A DNA stretch of 64,000 nt from UBA1930 sp943368475 (GCA_943368475.1 CALRLF020000014.1:1-64000); one strand, 5' to 3'; positions 7,306 through 16,993 are shown, counted from the first letter of the stretch. A program made the numbers and translations. Notes: generated from the letters alone by a model not told the origin.

Positions 7306-8635
7306 AATAGGTTTTGTGGTTTTGTGTAGTTGTTTAATTACATCAGCTGCTTTCGCTCAGGAAAATTCACCTTTTTCCCGGTATGGTTTAGGAAACTTAA
7401 CATTTAGCCAGCACATTGTAAATCGTGGAATGGGAGGTTTAAGTGTAGCTTATGCCGATGCCCAATCTATTAATTTTTCTAACCCTGCAACGTTTTCTAA
7501 TGCAAGGGTTGTAACCTACGACTTAGGCATTACCATAGATTCAAGAACATTAAGAGAAAACAGCTCTATTGCAAAATATAACTCAACCAACTTTTCTCCT
7601 TCTTATTTAGCTATTGCTGCACCTTTAAATGCTAAAAAAGGGTTGGGCGTTTCGTTTGGCTTTAGACCAATTACCCGAATTAATTATTCAGTTATCCGAA
7701 GTGAAAGATTGAGTAATATAGATAGTATGCAAACGCTTTTTGAAGGAGGTGGTGGCTTAAATCAGGTGTATATTGGCGTTGGTAAAAAATGGAAACGTCT
7801 ATCTGTAGGTGTTACAACAGGCTATAATTTTGGCAGAAAAGAAACCAGTACCAAAAGAACTTTTGTAAACGATACAGTAGCTTATTATAAATCTAACTAC
7901 GCTACCACTACCTCTTTTGGTGGGGCTTTTTTAAGTGGTGGTTTTCAATATGAAATAAGATTAGATTCTACTTTTAATAAAAAAACCGAAATGACCGATC
8001 ATTATTACTTACGGTTAGGTGGTACGGTAGCATTAGGTCAAAAATTATATGCACAACAAAGTTTTGTAAAAGAAACGTTTGATTATGATAATTCGGGTGG
8101 AGTATTTAAAGTAGATAGTGTTTCTAGTGGAACTAATGTAAAAGGAAGAATTCAAATTCCTACTACATATACTGCGGGTTTTCTTATTCAAAAATCTTCT
8201 TTAGATGCAACCAATGCTTATGATGTTTGGAGTATTGGTGCTGAGTTTACAACTGCTAAATGGAGTGAATACAGCTTCTATAACCAAAAAGATGCAACAG
8301 TAGATAATTGGCAGTTTAAAGTAGGTGGTTCATGGGTGCCAAATCCTAAAAATTTTAGAAGCTATTGGAGCAGGGTTACTTATCGTGCAGGTTTAAATAT
8401 TGGTAAGGATTATATCAATGCCGATGGTAAAGAACTTAAAACTTTTGGTTTAAGTTTGGGTTTTGGTTTACCTGTTCGTCCTGCAAGATTTAGTTACCAA
8501 TTTACTACAATACATACTGCTATTGAATTTGGTAAAAGAGGTAGTGCAGCAAATGCTGTTACAGAAAACTATTTTAAACTATCGTTTGGCTTAAGTTTAA
8601 GCGATATTTGGTTTATTAAACGTAGATATGATTAA
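7298..8635 (+). CDS. Outer-membrane beta-barrel protein downstream of coaX
   Basis: I chose the ATG at 7298 because it begins directly with a signal peptide (MYKIGFVVLCSCLITSAAFA, then QENSPFSRYG); an in-frame ATG at 7277 is also possible. The mature protein is rich in alternating beta strands. It carries the FSRYGLGNL and SVAYADAQSINFSNPA segments common to the conserved membrane protein that accompanies coaX and lptC in this phylum. A 14-strand FadL/PorV-like barrel is plausible but not shown. The gene overlaps coaX at its start and lptC at its end by 8 bases each, so the three are translationally coupled. Confidence 0.8.
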   Translation: MYKIGFVVLCSCLITSAAFAQENSPFSRYGLGNLTFSQHIVNRGMGGLSVAYADAQSINFSNPATFSNARVVTYDLGITIDSRTLRENSSIAKYNSTNFSPSYLAIAAPLNAKKGLGVSFGFRPITRINYSVIRSERLSNIDSMQTLFEGGGGLNQVYIGVGKKWKRLSVGVTTGYNFGRKETSTKRTFVNDTVAYYKSNYATTTSFGGAFLSGGFQYEIRLDSTFNKKTEMTDHYYLRLGGTVALGQKLYAQQSFVKETFDYDNSGGVFKVDSVSSGTNVKGRIQIPTTYTAGFLIQKSSLDATNAYDVWSIGAEFTTAKWSEYSFYNQKDATVDNWQFKVGGSWVPNPKNFRSYWSRVTYRAGLNIGKDYINADGKELKTFGLSLGFGLPVRPARFSYQFTTIHTAIEFGKRGSAANAVTENYFKLSFGLSLSDIWFIKRRYD

Positions 8636-9203
8636 TCGTTTCAACAACATAAAAACAATATTGGCAGCCTTAACCATAGGCTGCTTTTTTGTTATGTCTT
8701 GTGAAAATGAAATTAAAAAAGTACAGGATTTAGGTAAAAAAACGTTGGGTGTAGAAGAAGGCATAAATATAGAAAGCTACATGAGCCAAAGTGGCAAAAT
8801 GAGGGCTAAATTAAAAGCTCCTTTTATGTTGCGTTATTTGTTGGATACACCAAAAGTAGAATTTCCTAAAACCATGCATGTAGATTTTTACGACGATACG
8901 TTGGCTATAGAAAGCCAGCTAAATTGCAAGTATGGGCGTTATTTAGAAAATGATAATAAAGTATTTTTAAGAGACAGTGTGGTGGTTTTTAATAGAACTG
9001 GAGATACTTTATGGACTGATGAATTGTATTGGGATCAGTTAAAATCTGAATTTTATACTGATAAAAGAGTAAGAATAAAAAGAGATTTTAACGGAAAATA
9101 CATTCATGGAATTGGGATGAAATCCGATCAAAACTTCAGCAATATTACCATTTATAATATTCAACCAGATACCTATATGGTTGTACCAGATAGTACTTAT
9201 TAA
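8628..9203 (+). CDS. lptC: LPS export ABC transporter periplasmic protein LptC
   Basis: LptC takes lipopolysaccharide from the LptBFG transporter and passes it to the periplasmic bridge. This copy is a lipoprotein: the signal segment ends in VMSC with C25 as the lipid-modified residue. The mature part shows the LptC/OstA-like beta-jellyroll repeats (AIESQLNCKYGRYLENDNKVFLRDSVVVFN ... DELYWDQLKSEFYTDKRVRI). The operon with coaX and the barrel protein is the usual one in Bacteroidota. At 191 residues it has the normal length. Confidence 0.9.
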   Translation: MINRFNNIKTILAALTIGCFFVMSCENEIKKVQDLGKKTLGVEEGINIESYMSQSGKMRAKLKAPFMLRYLLDTPKVEFPKTMHVDFYDDTLAIESQLNCKYGRYLENDNKVFLRDSVVVFNRTGDTLWTDELYWDQLKSEFYTDKRVRIKRDFNGKYIHGIGMKSDQNFSNITIYNIQPDTYMVVPDSTY

Positions 9204-9207
9204 ACGG

Positions 9208-10074
9208 TTAATATTTAGGGCAACGGTAAGAACCAATATTAAAACTTATCCCAATTGTAGTAGTTAAGTAGCTGTCTTTTTGTTTGCTATTGCCACGTTG
9301 CCTGCCTTTAATACCAACTGGTGTTCCCCATTCGTAGCTTCTATCTTGCAATAAATAACCAACTGATGGTGCACCATTTGCATCTACAGGAAAAGCATCT
9401 GGGGCATAATTGCCACTTACATCATCTAAATAATCGGTGGTGGTAAAACGATAAACAGTTTCTGCAAACACATTCACTTTTTCGTTAATGCTGTATTTTA
9501 ATCCAAATCCAACAGGAAAGCAAACTGCCATTGTACCATAAGGCTCTAAGTTGGGATAATTGCCTTTGTCTTGTTGCCCTTCGGTACCAATTGGACGTAA
9601 ATAATACTTTTCGCCATACAAATAAGCATATGGGTCATATGCAAAAGCACCAATACCCAATGAAACGTAAGGTGTAAAGCGATATTCGGAAAAACCTGGT
9701 TGAAAACGGAAGAAATTAAAATCGCCACTAACACTTAGTTCCCAAATATTGGAATTGAAACTGAGGTTGCGTTTTTTTTGTACAACATTGTCTTTAAAGC
9801 CACTGTATTTATCGGCATAGCCAACAAACGCATAATTGGCTGCTACTTTAAGCCCTACATAGTTGTTAAACTGTTTTCTAAAAAATATACCTGCTGCAAA
9901 TTTTGGTTTGGTGTTGTATAATTTCATTCCAGCAGTTAAATCGCCTAAATAATGACCAGCACCAACGCTAACACCAAATTCACCTTCATGCACAAAAGCA
10001 TCCATTAACTGGGCATTACTTTTAGAAAAAACTAAAGTAATAAGAAACGTTATTAAAAAAGCTTTTTTAAACAT
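9208..10074 (-). CDS. DUF6089 family outer-membrane protein
   Basis: The protein has a signal peptide (ITFLITLVFSKSNA) and then the DUF6089 pattern: EGEFGVSVGAGHYLGDLT near the start, RKQFNNYVGLKVAANYAFVGYADKYSG, and a barrel ending in FNIGSYRCPKY. From family knowledge these are outer-membrane barrels of unknown function that sit next to nadK in Bacteroidota, as here. The isoprenyl transferase and BamA genes that often follow in this phylum are absent; the convergent coaX-lptC operon ends 4 bases away. Confidence 0.85.
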   Translation of the reverse strand: MFKKAFLITFLITLVFSKSNAQLMDAFVHEGEFGVSVGAGHYLGDLTAGMKLYNTKPKFAAGIFFRKQFNNYVGLKVAANYAFVGYADKYSGFKDNVVQKKRNLSFNSNIWELSVSGDFNFFRFQPGFSEYRFTPYVSLGIGAFAYDPYAYLYGEKYYLRPIGTEGQQDKGNYPNLEPYGTMAVCFPVGFGLKYSINEKVNVFAETVYRFTTTDYLDDVSGNYAPDAFPVDANGAPSVGYLLQDRSYEWGTPVGIKGRQRGNSKQKDSYLTTTIGISFNIGSYRCPKY

Positions 10075-10178
10075 TGGGTACTAAAATATTTAACGAATGC
10101 AATGTAAACGTAAAAATCATTGTTTTCTTGCACAATAAAAGTTAATTAATGATACAAACGAATATGTTTTTGCTGCAT

Positions 10179-11057
10179 TTAGTTTCTTTTATCCATTCCC
10201 CAGGTTAATTTGTTGCGTAGGGTAGATAAAAAACTGCCTTCATTTAAGCGTACCAAGCTTACATCGAAGGTTTCTTTTTTAACAGCAAGCTGAATGTCGA
10301 TATTCACTACTTCTCTTCTTGCATCCAGCATACAAATAAACTCATCGGTTCTTCCTTCAATTTCAAAAGAAATAATGTTATTATCGGGTACAACAATGCT
10401 TCTTACATTCAAATTATGAGGAGCAACTGGTGTAATTACAAAACTCGAAGCATCTGGAAAAACAATAGGTCCATTACAACTCATATTGTAACCTGTACTG
10501 CCAGTTGGTGTTGATACAATTAACCCATCGGCCCAAAAAGTGTTTAAAAATTCACCATTTAAATAAGTGTGAATTTTAATCATGGGCGAAGTATCTCTTT
10601 TGTGTATAGCAAACTCATTTAAACCAAAAGGTGCATTATCAAACAATGGCATATTTGCATCTACATGAATCAATGTTCTTTTGTCTATTACAAAAGTTTG
10701 GTTTACCAATGCATCTACAGCTGTGGTTAACTCTTCTCTATTAATGTTGGCCAAAAACCCCAATCTACCAAAATTGATACCCAATAATGGAATGCCTTTG
10801 TCTTTAATTAAAGTAACAGAATCTAACATGGTACCATCGCCACCAAGGCTAATTAAACAATCTACCGATTCGTTTAAATCTTCAGATTTTTCAAAAAAAG
10901 AAACACCTTGTTTTAACTGATCTGGCACATGGCACAGCTCCTGCAATTGGCTATATAGCAGTACTTCAATTTTATGTTGTGCAAGTTCTTGTAATAAGAA
11001 CTGTAATGGATTTTCTTGCTCCGCATCCAAACCTCTGCTATAAATTGCTATTTTCAT
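10179..11057 (-). CDS. nadK: NAD kinase
   Basis: The enzyme makes NADP from NAD and ATP or polyphosphate. The NAD-kinase signature GGDGT is at residues 72-76 (ISLGGDGTMLDSV), followed by GINFGRLGFLANI, the NE motif in GLNEFAIHKRD, and the STPTGSTGYNMSCNGPIV loop. At 292 residues the length is normal. It lies in a minus-strand series with the CBS-domain and Omp85-like genes upstream and the DUF6089 gene downstream. Confidence 0.97.
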   Translation of the reverse strand: MKIAIYSRGLDAEQENPLQFLLQELAQHKIEVLLYSQLQELCHVPDQLKQGVSFFEKSEDLNESVDCLISLGGDGTMLDSVTLIKDKGIPLLGINFGRLGFLANINREELTTAVDALVNQTFVIDKRTLIHVDANMPLFDNAPFGLNEFAIHKRDTSPMIKIHTYLNGEFLNTFWADGLIVSTPTGSTGYNMSCNGPIVFPDASSFVITPVAPHNLNVRSIVVPDNNIISFEIEGRTDEFICMLDARREVVNIDIQLAVKKETFDVSLVRLNEGSFLSTLRNKLTWGMDKRN

Positions 11058-11130
11058 TCATGGAGTTTTGATAAAATGCTTTTGTGCTATATGTGTAAAA
11101 GCTGTTGTAAAGATACTGTATCTGCTCAGT

Positions 11131-12555
11131 TTAAAAATCTCCTCGGGCTCTAAATGCTAAACCTTTATCGCCAAACTGATTAAAACTATATTCTATTCTA
11201 AAAACAAAGTCATAAATAGAAACAATATCTATTCCTATTCCTGCTGAACGTAAAAAATTATTCGAAAAAGAATTTGCATTGGCGTTGCTGTTGTGTACGA
11301 AACCCATATCGCCAAATGCTTTTAAATAAAATGTAAACGGAATTTTATCGTGGCTTTTACTTTTAAAAGGCGTTTTTAATGTGTACTGAAATAGTTTATG
11401 ATACAAAGTTGTGTTGCTAAGAAAACCTGCTGTTCCATCGACCACATAATTTTCTAAACCTCTCAAATAGCTATCGCCATAACCCAATAATCCTTGATTG
11501 TAAAATGGTTGTTTGTCGCTAAAACGCAACACCCCTAAATTATGAAATTGAACAAAAAAGTTTTTATTAAAAGAAATGGCATTGGTAGTTTCTACAGTAA
11601 AAGAAAGCAAATTCATGTTTTTGCTAAAACCACGATTGTACAAGTTTAATTCGTACATAAAACCTTTTTTTGGAAAAGGAATATAATCTACTGCGTAGTA
11701 CTGAAGTGAAGTTGCAGCTGCTATAAAAGAAAGCTGATTGTTTAGTGTAGGAAAATAATTGGGATTCAATTTCAGCACAGTGTCTTTCACATTGTCTCTA
11801 GCATACGTAATGCTGGCGTAAAAGCGATACTTCGAATCTGGTCTGTAAGAATAAGATGCAGCAATACGAGTTGCTTCTCTTACAAAACCATCTAATTTTA
11901 TAAAAGCTTGTTTATTGTTGATGGTTTTATAATTCATTTCTCTTTGTTGATTGTAACTAAAACCAACAGAAAAACCATGTTTTAAAGATTTATCGGCAAA
12001 GGGTTGACTATAATTAAATGCCACCTGTTGGTTGTAACCATTTACTAAGTCGAGGCTGAGTTTGTCGTTACGCCCACTTACATTATTGTGAAAAAATTTC
12101 AATCCATAATTCACCCTGTCTAAACTTCTTTTTTGATCGTACCACCATTGGTTAAAATTTCTATCAACCAACTTAAAATAAGGTAAGGGAAATAAATACC
12201 ATCTTTCTTTTACATCTACATTAACTGTTGCAATATTATTTTTTAAGTTAGCCACATATACAGTAACATCTACAAAAAGTGTAGTATTCATAATTTGCTG
12301 TCGGGTTAGCTCCAGCATTTTGGTAAGTTCTTGTGGGCTGATTTTTTGCCCTTCTTTTAAAGTAACTTCCCTAAATACAATATAGTTTTTTGTTCTTTTA
12401 TTGCCCGATAAAACAATGGAGCCAATGGTATATTGAACTGTATCTGCACCGTTTGCAACAATAGCTGTGTCGTAAGAAAGTAAATTGTCTTTTTGAGCAT
12501 GTACTGTGTAGTAATTTGCCAAAAAAAAGAAGAATAAAACACAGCAATACTTCAT
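11131..12555 (-). CDS. Omp85/BamA-like outer-membrane protein with one POTRA domain
   Basis: A signal peptide (MKYCCVLFFFFLANYYTVHA) is followed by one POTRA domain at about residues 45-120 (IGSIVLSGNKRTKNYIVFREV ... VDVKERWYLFPLPYF). A 16-strand-type barrel then runs to the end. The closing region has GDSYLRGLENYVVDGTAGFL and ends in an aromatic strand (GLAFRARGDF), as in Omp85 proteins. It is much shorter than BamA (474 versus about 800 residues, one POTRA rather than five), so it is more like a TamA/ShlB-type or orphan Omp85 transporter. The substrate is unknown. Confidence 0.8.
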   Translation of the reverse strand: MKYCCVLFFFFLANYYTVHAQKDNLLSYDTAIVANGADTVQYTIGSIVLSGNKRTKNYIVFREVTLKEGQKISPQELTKMLELTRQQIMNTTLFVDVTVYVANLKNNIATVNVDVKERWYLFPLPYFKLVDRNFNQWWYDQKRSLDRVNYGLKFFHNNVSGRNDKLSLDLVNGYNQQVAFNYSQPFADKSLKHGFSVGFSYNQQREMNYKTINNKQAFIKLDGFVREATRIAASYSYRPDSKYRFYASITYARDNVKDTVLKLNPNYFPTLNNQLSFIAAATSLQYYAVDYIPFPKKGFMYELNLYNRGFSKNMNLLSFTVETTNAISFNKNFFVQFHNLGVLRFSDKQPFYNQGLLGYGDSYLRGLENYVVDGTAGFLSNTTLYHKLFQYTLKTPFKSKSHDKIPFTFYLKAFGDMGFVHNSNANANSFSNNFLRSAGIGIDIVSIYDFVFRIEYSFNQFGDKGLAFRARGDF

Positions 12556-12672
12556 TATTGTAACTTTTCTAGTATTTACGTAAATGTAAGGTTTTGGCTT
12601 TAAGCTTTTTTGGCGTTGCTAAAAATTAGTATTAATTATTGGGCAGAAAAAAATACAAAGGGGCAAAATGCA

Positions 12673-13347
12673 TTAAATGTTTAAGTAAAACATTAATTGA
12701 TTAAAGTTTTCTTTTAACTCGTTACCAAACTGTTCTTCACCAAAATAATACCTAATGGAGTAATCGTAACGTTGAAGTGTGGCTATAATATCACTGATTT
12801 CGGGCTTGTTAATTTTAATGGTTACAATTACCAAACCAGTTTCGGTTTCGGTGTTGGTATTTAATTGAGTAATATAGGCATCGTTGGTTTCTACCAAACG
12901 GCTGATTTCGCCAAATGAAAAATGACGTTTTTCGGTTTCTAAAACAATAATTCCGCCTGGTTCTTCACAACCTAAAAAATGAGCAGTATATTTTATAAGT
13001 TGAGAAGATGAAATAATACCTGTTAATTCCATTTGGTCGTTTACAACAGCAATAACCGATAGTTGATGTTGTGCAATGGTTTTAACTGCAGCTAAAAAGT
13101 ATTCTTCACTTTTTACAAAAGCCTTAATTAATTGATCTTGAATAGATGCAATTGGGGCAGTTTCATCACCATCTAGTAAATCTTCTTTACCAATAATGCC
13201 CACAAATTTTTCTTCATTAATTACAGGTAAATGCTGTACGTCGTAATCATCCATTAATTGAAGGGCAAAACTAATTTTATCAAAAAGCTTTACAGGTGGA
13301 TAATCGGTTTGTGTTAATTGTTGTGCCAGCATGTGTAATAAAGACAA
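12673..13347 (-). CDS. CBS-domain protein
   Basis: This cytoplasmic protein of 224 residues has two CBS motifs at about residues 10-60 and 72-130 (LQLMDDYDVQHLPVINEEKFVGIIGKEDLL and VKTIAQHQLSVIAVVNDQMELTGIISSSQL). A C-terminal ACT-like region follows, at about 135-200 (GGIIVLETEKRHFSFGEISRLVETNDAYI). CBS pairs bind adenine nucleotides and usually regulate a partner. Its position before nadK is the common Bacteroidota arrangement, which suggests an energy or nucleotide-sensing role; this is inference. Confidence 0.85.
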   Translation of the reverse strand: MSLLHMLAQQLTQTDYPPVKLFDKISFALQLMDDYDVQHLPVINEEKFVGIIGKEDLLDGDETAPIASIQDQLIKAFVKSEEYFLAAVKTIAQHQLSVIAVVNDQMELTGIISSSQLIKYTAHFLGCEEPGGIIVLETEKRHFSFGEISRLVETNDAYITQLNTNTETETGLVIVTIKINKPEISDIIATLQRYDYSIRYYFGEEQFGNELKENFNQLMFYLNI

Positions 13348-13373
13348 TCAATATGCAATAACTGTTGCAGCAA

Positions 13374-14132
13374 TTATTTGTTTTTGCTTAAAAAATTGGT
13401 AAGAATTGTGTTAAACTCTCCAGGAACTTCCATCATTGGTGCATGACCACATTTATCTATAAAATGTAATTCGCTATTTGGAATGAGTTTATTAAACTCT
13501 TGACCAACAAATGGAGGCGTAATAATATCGTTATTGCCCCAAACTAATAAGGTGGGTTGTTTTATTTGATTGAGTTCTTCGCCCAAATTATTACGAATGG
13601 CACTTTTAGCTAAAGCAATAATTTTAATAACTTTTAAGCGATTATTGGTTATTTCGAAAACCTCATTTACCAAATCTTCAGTTGCCATTGCAGGGTCGTA
13701 AAACGTAACTTCTGTTTTTTTACGAATGTAATCTTTGTCGCCACGTTTTGGGTAACTATCGCCCATACCATTTTCAAATAAGCCACTACTACCAGTAAGC
13801 GTTAAGGTTTTAATTTTTTCTGGATTTTTTAAAACATGTACCAATCCAACATGCCCACCCAATGAGTTGCCCAATAAGTGAATATTGTTGTAGCCCATTG
13901 TTTCAATAAACTTATGAACGTGTTTTTGTAAACCGCCAACCGAAGTATGAAAAATATCCAACTCAAATAAGGGAAGCATAGGCACAATTACTTTATGTGT
14001 ACCTCTAAAATGTTCAATTAAATCAGCAAAGTTGCTCAATGCACCAAATAAACCATGCAGCAACAACAAAGGTTCTCCCTCTCCTTCTTCCAAATATTTA
14101 AACTTATCGTGTTGTTTTATTTCGTAGTTCAT
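13374..14132 (-). CDS. Alpha/beta-fold hydrolase
   Basis: The protein of 252 residues shows the complete catalytic triad: nucleophile S90 in GNSLGG, acid D202 in WGNNDIITP, and histidine H230 in KCGHAPMMEVP. The oxyanion segment LLLLHGLFG lies at 22-30. There is no signal peptide, so it is cytoplasmic. It belongs to the large AB hydrolase family 1 of esterases and C-C hydrolases, and the substrate cannot be predicted. The gap to the CBS gene on the same strand is 26 bases, so co-transcription is likely. Confidence 0.85.
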   Translation of the reverse strand: MNYEIKQHDKFKYLEEGEGEPLLLLHGLFGALSNFADLIEHFRGTHKVIVPMLPLFELDIFHTSVGGLQKHVHKFIETMGYNNIHLLGNSLGGHVGLVHVLKNPEKIKTLTLTGSSGLFENGMGDSYPKRGDKDYIRKKTEVTFYDPAMATEDLVNEVFEITNNRLKVIKIIALAKSAIRNNLGEELNQIKQPTLLVWGNNDIITPPFVGQEFNKLIPNSELHFIDKCGHAPMMEVPGEFNTILTNFLSKNK

Positions 14133-14284
14133 TCTTTAAAATTCTTAATCAGCAGTTATGGCAAATAAAGGGAAAAACATTTAATAAAGTTATGCTTACA
14201 ATCATTTGTTTACGTAAGTATAATGTGCATTGGTGCTAAGTTATTGTTTTGTAACTAAAAAAGTAGAATTGTTGTAAAAGAAAA

Positions 14285-14821
14285 TCAGGCTACCTTATTA
14301 TTAACAGCAGTAAAAAAACTTTCTAACTGAGTAAACAATCCTTTGAATAAGGGAACTACATAGCCTAAACCATTTACAGCCTTAGGCCCCCACGGCTGTA
14401 TAAAAGGATAAAATCTAGAATCTGTAATGGTTGATTGTGAAAGCAACCCCATTTTTTCTATGTAAAAAATAAACACACTAAACAGAGTAATGTAAATGCA
14501 CACATATAGTAAAATGCCTCCAGTTTTGTTTACCCAACCCATTAAAGCAAACTCTACTGTTTTTTGAACCATTTTAGCCAATAAACGAACGCCCAAAATA
14601 ACCGCAAACATAACTAATGAAAAAGAAATTATAGGCAACCATTGCATGCTTAAATGTGCATTTTGGTTTAAATAATTGGCAACAACAGCACTTAATTTTA
14701 TTGCAGCTACAATGCCAATTAAAATGGCTAAACTCGAAAAAACAGCTACAATAAGTCCACGGGTGTAACCTTTAATAAAAGCCGAAATCAACAAAATAAC
14801 AAAGAGGCTGTCTATAAACAT
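14285..14821 (-). CDS. CvpA family membrane protein
   Basis: I chose the ATG at 14821 (MFIDSLFVILLISAFIKGYTRGL). A longer frame from 14866 would run through a 17-bp terminator hairpin. The protein has four predicted membrane segments with the CvpA-type start (FIKGYTRGLI) and a late HRL-like loop replaced by SRFYPFIQPWGP, typical of Bacteroidota members. E. coli CvpA is linked to colicin V production and envelope stress; the molecular role is unresolved. It is the last gene of the stretch that begins with the YqeY-like gene, but is separated from it by the terminator. Confidence 0.8.
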   Translation of the reverse strand: MFIDSLFVILLISAFIKGYTRGLIVAVFSSLAILIGIVAAIKLSAVVANYLNQNAHLSMQWLPIISFSLVMFAVILGVRLLAKMVQKTVEFALMGWVNKTGGILLYVCIYITLFSVFIFYIEKMGLLSQSTITDSRFYPFIQPWGPKAVNGLGYVVPLFKGLFTQLESFFTAVNNKVA

Positions 14822-14840
14822 GAACAAGTATATTACAAAG

Positions 14841-14887
14841 TAAAAATTCCAAATTACAGCATACAAAATACTGTAATTTGGAATTTT
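14841..14887 (-). terminator. Strong hairpin terminator after the YqeY-like gene
   Basis: Bases 14843-14859 and 14871-14887 are a perfect 17-bp inverted repeat (AAAATTCCAAATTACAG and its complement) with an 11-base loop. Read on the minus strand, the T run continues into TTTTTA. It lies between the stop of the YqeY-like gene and the start of the CvpA gene, 22 bases before the latter's ATG. AT-rich stems like this can also act as bidirectional terminators. Confidence 0.75.
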
Positions 14888-14909
14888 ATAATAAAAGCTG
14901 AATAACTAT

Positions 14910-15359
14910 TTAGCTCAATAATTTTTTTACAGTTGCACTAATGGCTTTACCATCGGCTTTGCCTGCCAATTGTTTGGTAGCAACGCCCATTACTTTGCCT
15001 AAATCAGCAGCAGAAGCTGCACCAACTTGTGCAATTATGGCTTTTAATGCTTCTTCTAATTCGGCTTCACTCATTTGCTTTGGCAAAAACTTTTCTATTA
15101 CAGCAATTTCTTCTTGTTCTTTCTGGGCCAAATCGGCACGGTTTTGCTGATTGAAAATTTCTAAACTGTCTTTACGTTGCTTAACGAGTTTTTGTAACAG
15201 TTTCAATTCGCCTTCTTCACTAATTTGACCACCAGCACCAGGATCGGTTTTGGCTTTTATAATTTCAGCTTTTATGGCACGTAATCCACGTAAAGTGGCT
15301 TCGTCTTTGGCTTTCATGGCATCTTTCATTTGTACCATTATTTCTGTTTCTAAGCTCAT
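14910..15359 (-). CDS. GatB/YqeY domain protein
   Basis: This is a helical cytoplasmic protein of 149 residues with the YqeY pattern LETEIMVQMKDAMKAKDEATLRGLRAIKAEI and the KFLPKQMSEAELEEALKAIIAQVGA ... GKVMGVATKQLAGKADGKAIS ending. It resembles the tRNA-interacting tail domain of the GatB subunit of the aspartyl/glutamyl-tRNA amidotransferase. As a free-standing protein its role is unclear; tRNA binding is inferred from the family. It has a strong hairpin terminator downstream. Confidence 0.9.
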   Translation of the reverse strand: MSLETEIMVQMKDAMKAKDEATLRGLRAIKAEIIKAKTDPGAGGQISEEGELKLLQKLVKQRKDSLEIFNQQNRADLAQKEQEEIAVIEKFLPKQMSEAELEEALKAIIAQVGAASAADLGKVMGVATKQLAGKADGKAISATVKKLLS

Positions 15360-15471
15360 ATTTTTTTGAGTTTAAAGTTTAATGTTTAAGGTGAGAACGT
15401 TCAAGAAGTTGAAAAGTTGAAAAGGTTGATTGAGTTAAATAGTCAATCTCCAATTAGCAATTTCAAATTAT

Positions 15472-15819
15472 TTACACTTTATTTTCCTTTAATTGTTGTT
15501 CCCTGAATTTTTTATAGAAGTCTTTTGCAAACGCCTTCATATCGTTTACCAACTCATGGTTGTGGGTTGCTCTATCATAACTATCAGCCATGCCCATCAT
15601 GGTTTGATAAAAGAAATCGGCCATTTCATCTACCATCATGTCCTTGGTCCAAAGGTCAATACGTAATGCACTTTTATCGGCTCCATCCCAAAAAGAAAGC
15701 ATCATGGCTTTTGCTTTTTGTGCTGCCTCAGCACTGCTGTTATCGGCACTCCAAGTAATTTGTTCAGGTACTTTATTGTTGTCTAAATGTACGTCTATTG
15801 CGATGGTTGATTGTTGCAT
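15472..15819 (-). CDS. gldC: Gliding-motility protein GldC
   Basis: This small cytoplasmic protein of 115 residues matches GldC along its whole length: IDVHLDNNKVPEQITWSADN, AKAMMLSFWDGADKSALRIDLWTKDMMVDEM and FFYQTMMGMADSYDRAT. In Flavobacterium, GldC improves gliding and T9SS-dependent motility but is not essential. Many non-gliding Bacteroidota keep it, so its presence does not prove gliding. It stands alone, without gldB, at this place. The two T9SS-tail proteins in the window show that secretion through this system is likely in this organism. Confidence 0.88.
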   Translation of the reverse strand: MQQSTIAIDVHLDNNKVPEQITWSADNSSAEAAQKAKAMMLSFWDGADKSALRIDLWTKDMMVDEMADFFYQTMMGMADSYDRATHNHELVNDMKAFAKDFYKKFREQQLKENKV

Positions 15820-15865
15820 ACAAGTTGAATTTGTAAAAATTAAATGGCTGCAAATGTAATGCAGA

Positions 15866-16993
15866 TTATGCTTTGGCAGTTTGTTCTATTATTTGCCAAA
15901 GTTTTTGTGCCGAATCGTTCCAGGAAAACTTGCTAGCCTGAACATGACCTTTTTGTATTAATTCACCCCTTAGTTTTTCGTCCTTATACAATAACATCAT
16001 TTGTTGGGCAATATCATTTGCATCGTTAGGGTTAAACAACAAAGCTGCATCGCCTGCAACTTCTGGCATGCTGCTGGTATTGCTGCATGCAACAGGCACA
16101 CCACATTGCATGGCTTCTATAATGGGCACCCCAAAACCCTCAAAATATGATGGATAAATTAATGCATAAGCTGCTGCTGTAACTTTTGCCAACTCGGCTT
16201 CGGGCAAATAATCCAGCAAAACAACTTCATCACGATACTTATAGGTTTTCAGTTTTTCAATAATATCTTCAAATTGCCAAGCCAAACGCCCAGCAACCAA
16301 TAATTTCATACTGCTTAGTTGTCTTTTCTTAAAAATTGAAAAAGCTTTAAGCAGTTGCAGTAAATTTTTTCTAGGATGAATACCGCCAATAAACAAGAAA
16401 AACTCATTGCCTGCAGCATAATGCTTTTTCACAAAATCTTTATCGGCATATTCAAAAGGTTTAAATATTGTTCTTGTAGCATTGTACACCACTGCAATTT
16501 TGCTGCTATTTATGTTGTATTGATTGATGATATCTTGCTTGCTATATTCACTAACAGTAACAATGGTTTTTGCCTTATTTAAAAAACGTTTTTGATGCAA
16601 TTTGTAAAAAAGTAAGTGTAGCTTAGGAATTAGTTTTGGGTAGTGAATAAAAGCCAAATCATGTACCGCCAATACTTGTGGAATGCTGCTGGTTAAACTG
16701 CAAAAACCATCTAAACTAACAATTACATCGGCTTTAAATCGTTTTGCAGCTAATGTTAGTTTAATATCATACCAAAACCTAAAAGCCAATCCATGCCTAG
16801 CTTGTGGCGTAATTATTTGGGTTGTAATATTTTTATTGTAAATGAAAGAGGCATCAAATGGCCTATCGAATAAGAACAAAAACTGATGCTCAGGATGTGC
16901 TTTTGTAATGCGTTGCATCAGTTCATGAATATAATATCCATATCCTTCTAAATTATTTTTCTGTAAAAACCTTGTATTTACTGCTATACGCAT
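15866..16993 (-). CDS. Family 4 glycosyltransferase
   Basis: This is a GT-B fold retaining glycosyltransferase of 375 residues. The C-terminal half carries the family motifs: FIGGIHPRKNLLQLLKAF, LVAGR, and the donor-binding signature GFGVPIIEAMQCGVPVACSNTSSMPEVAGDAALLF with the E-x7-E pair. The N-terminal half has the acceptor-side start RIAVNTRFLQKNNLEGYGYY. It lacks a membrane segment. It probably adds a hexose during surface polysaccharide or glycolipid synthesis; donor and acceptor are unknown. No other polysaccharide genes are adjacent. Confidence 0.88.
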   Translation of the reverse strand: MRIAVNTRFLQKNNLEGYGYYIHELMQRITKAHPEHQFLFLFDRPFDASFIYNKNITTQIITPQARHGLAFRFWYDIKLTLAAKRFKADVIVSLDGFCSLTSSIPQVLAVHDLAFIHYPKLIPKLHLLFYKLHQKRFLNKAKTIVTVSEYSKQDIINQYNINSSKIAVVYNATRTIFKPFEYADKDFVKKHYAAGNEFFLFIGGIHPRKNLLQLLKAFSIFKKRQLSSMKLLVAGRLAWQFEDIIEKLKTYKYRDEVVLLDYLPEAELAKVTAAAYALIYPSYFEGFGVPIIEAMQCGVPVACSNTSSMPEVAGDAALLFNPNDANDIAQQMMLLYKDEKLRGELIQKGHVQASKFSWNDSAQKLWQIIEQTAKA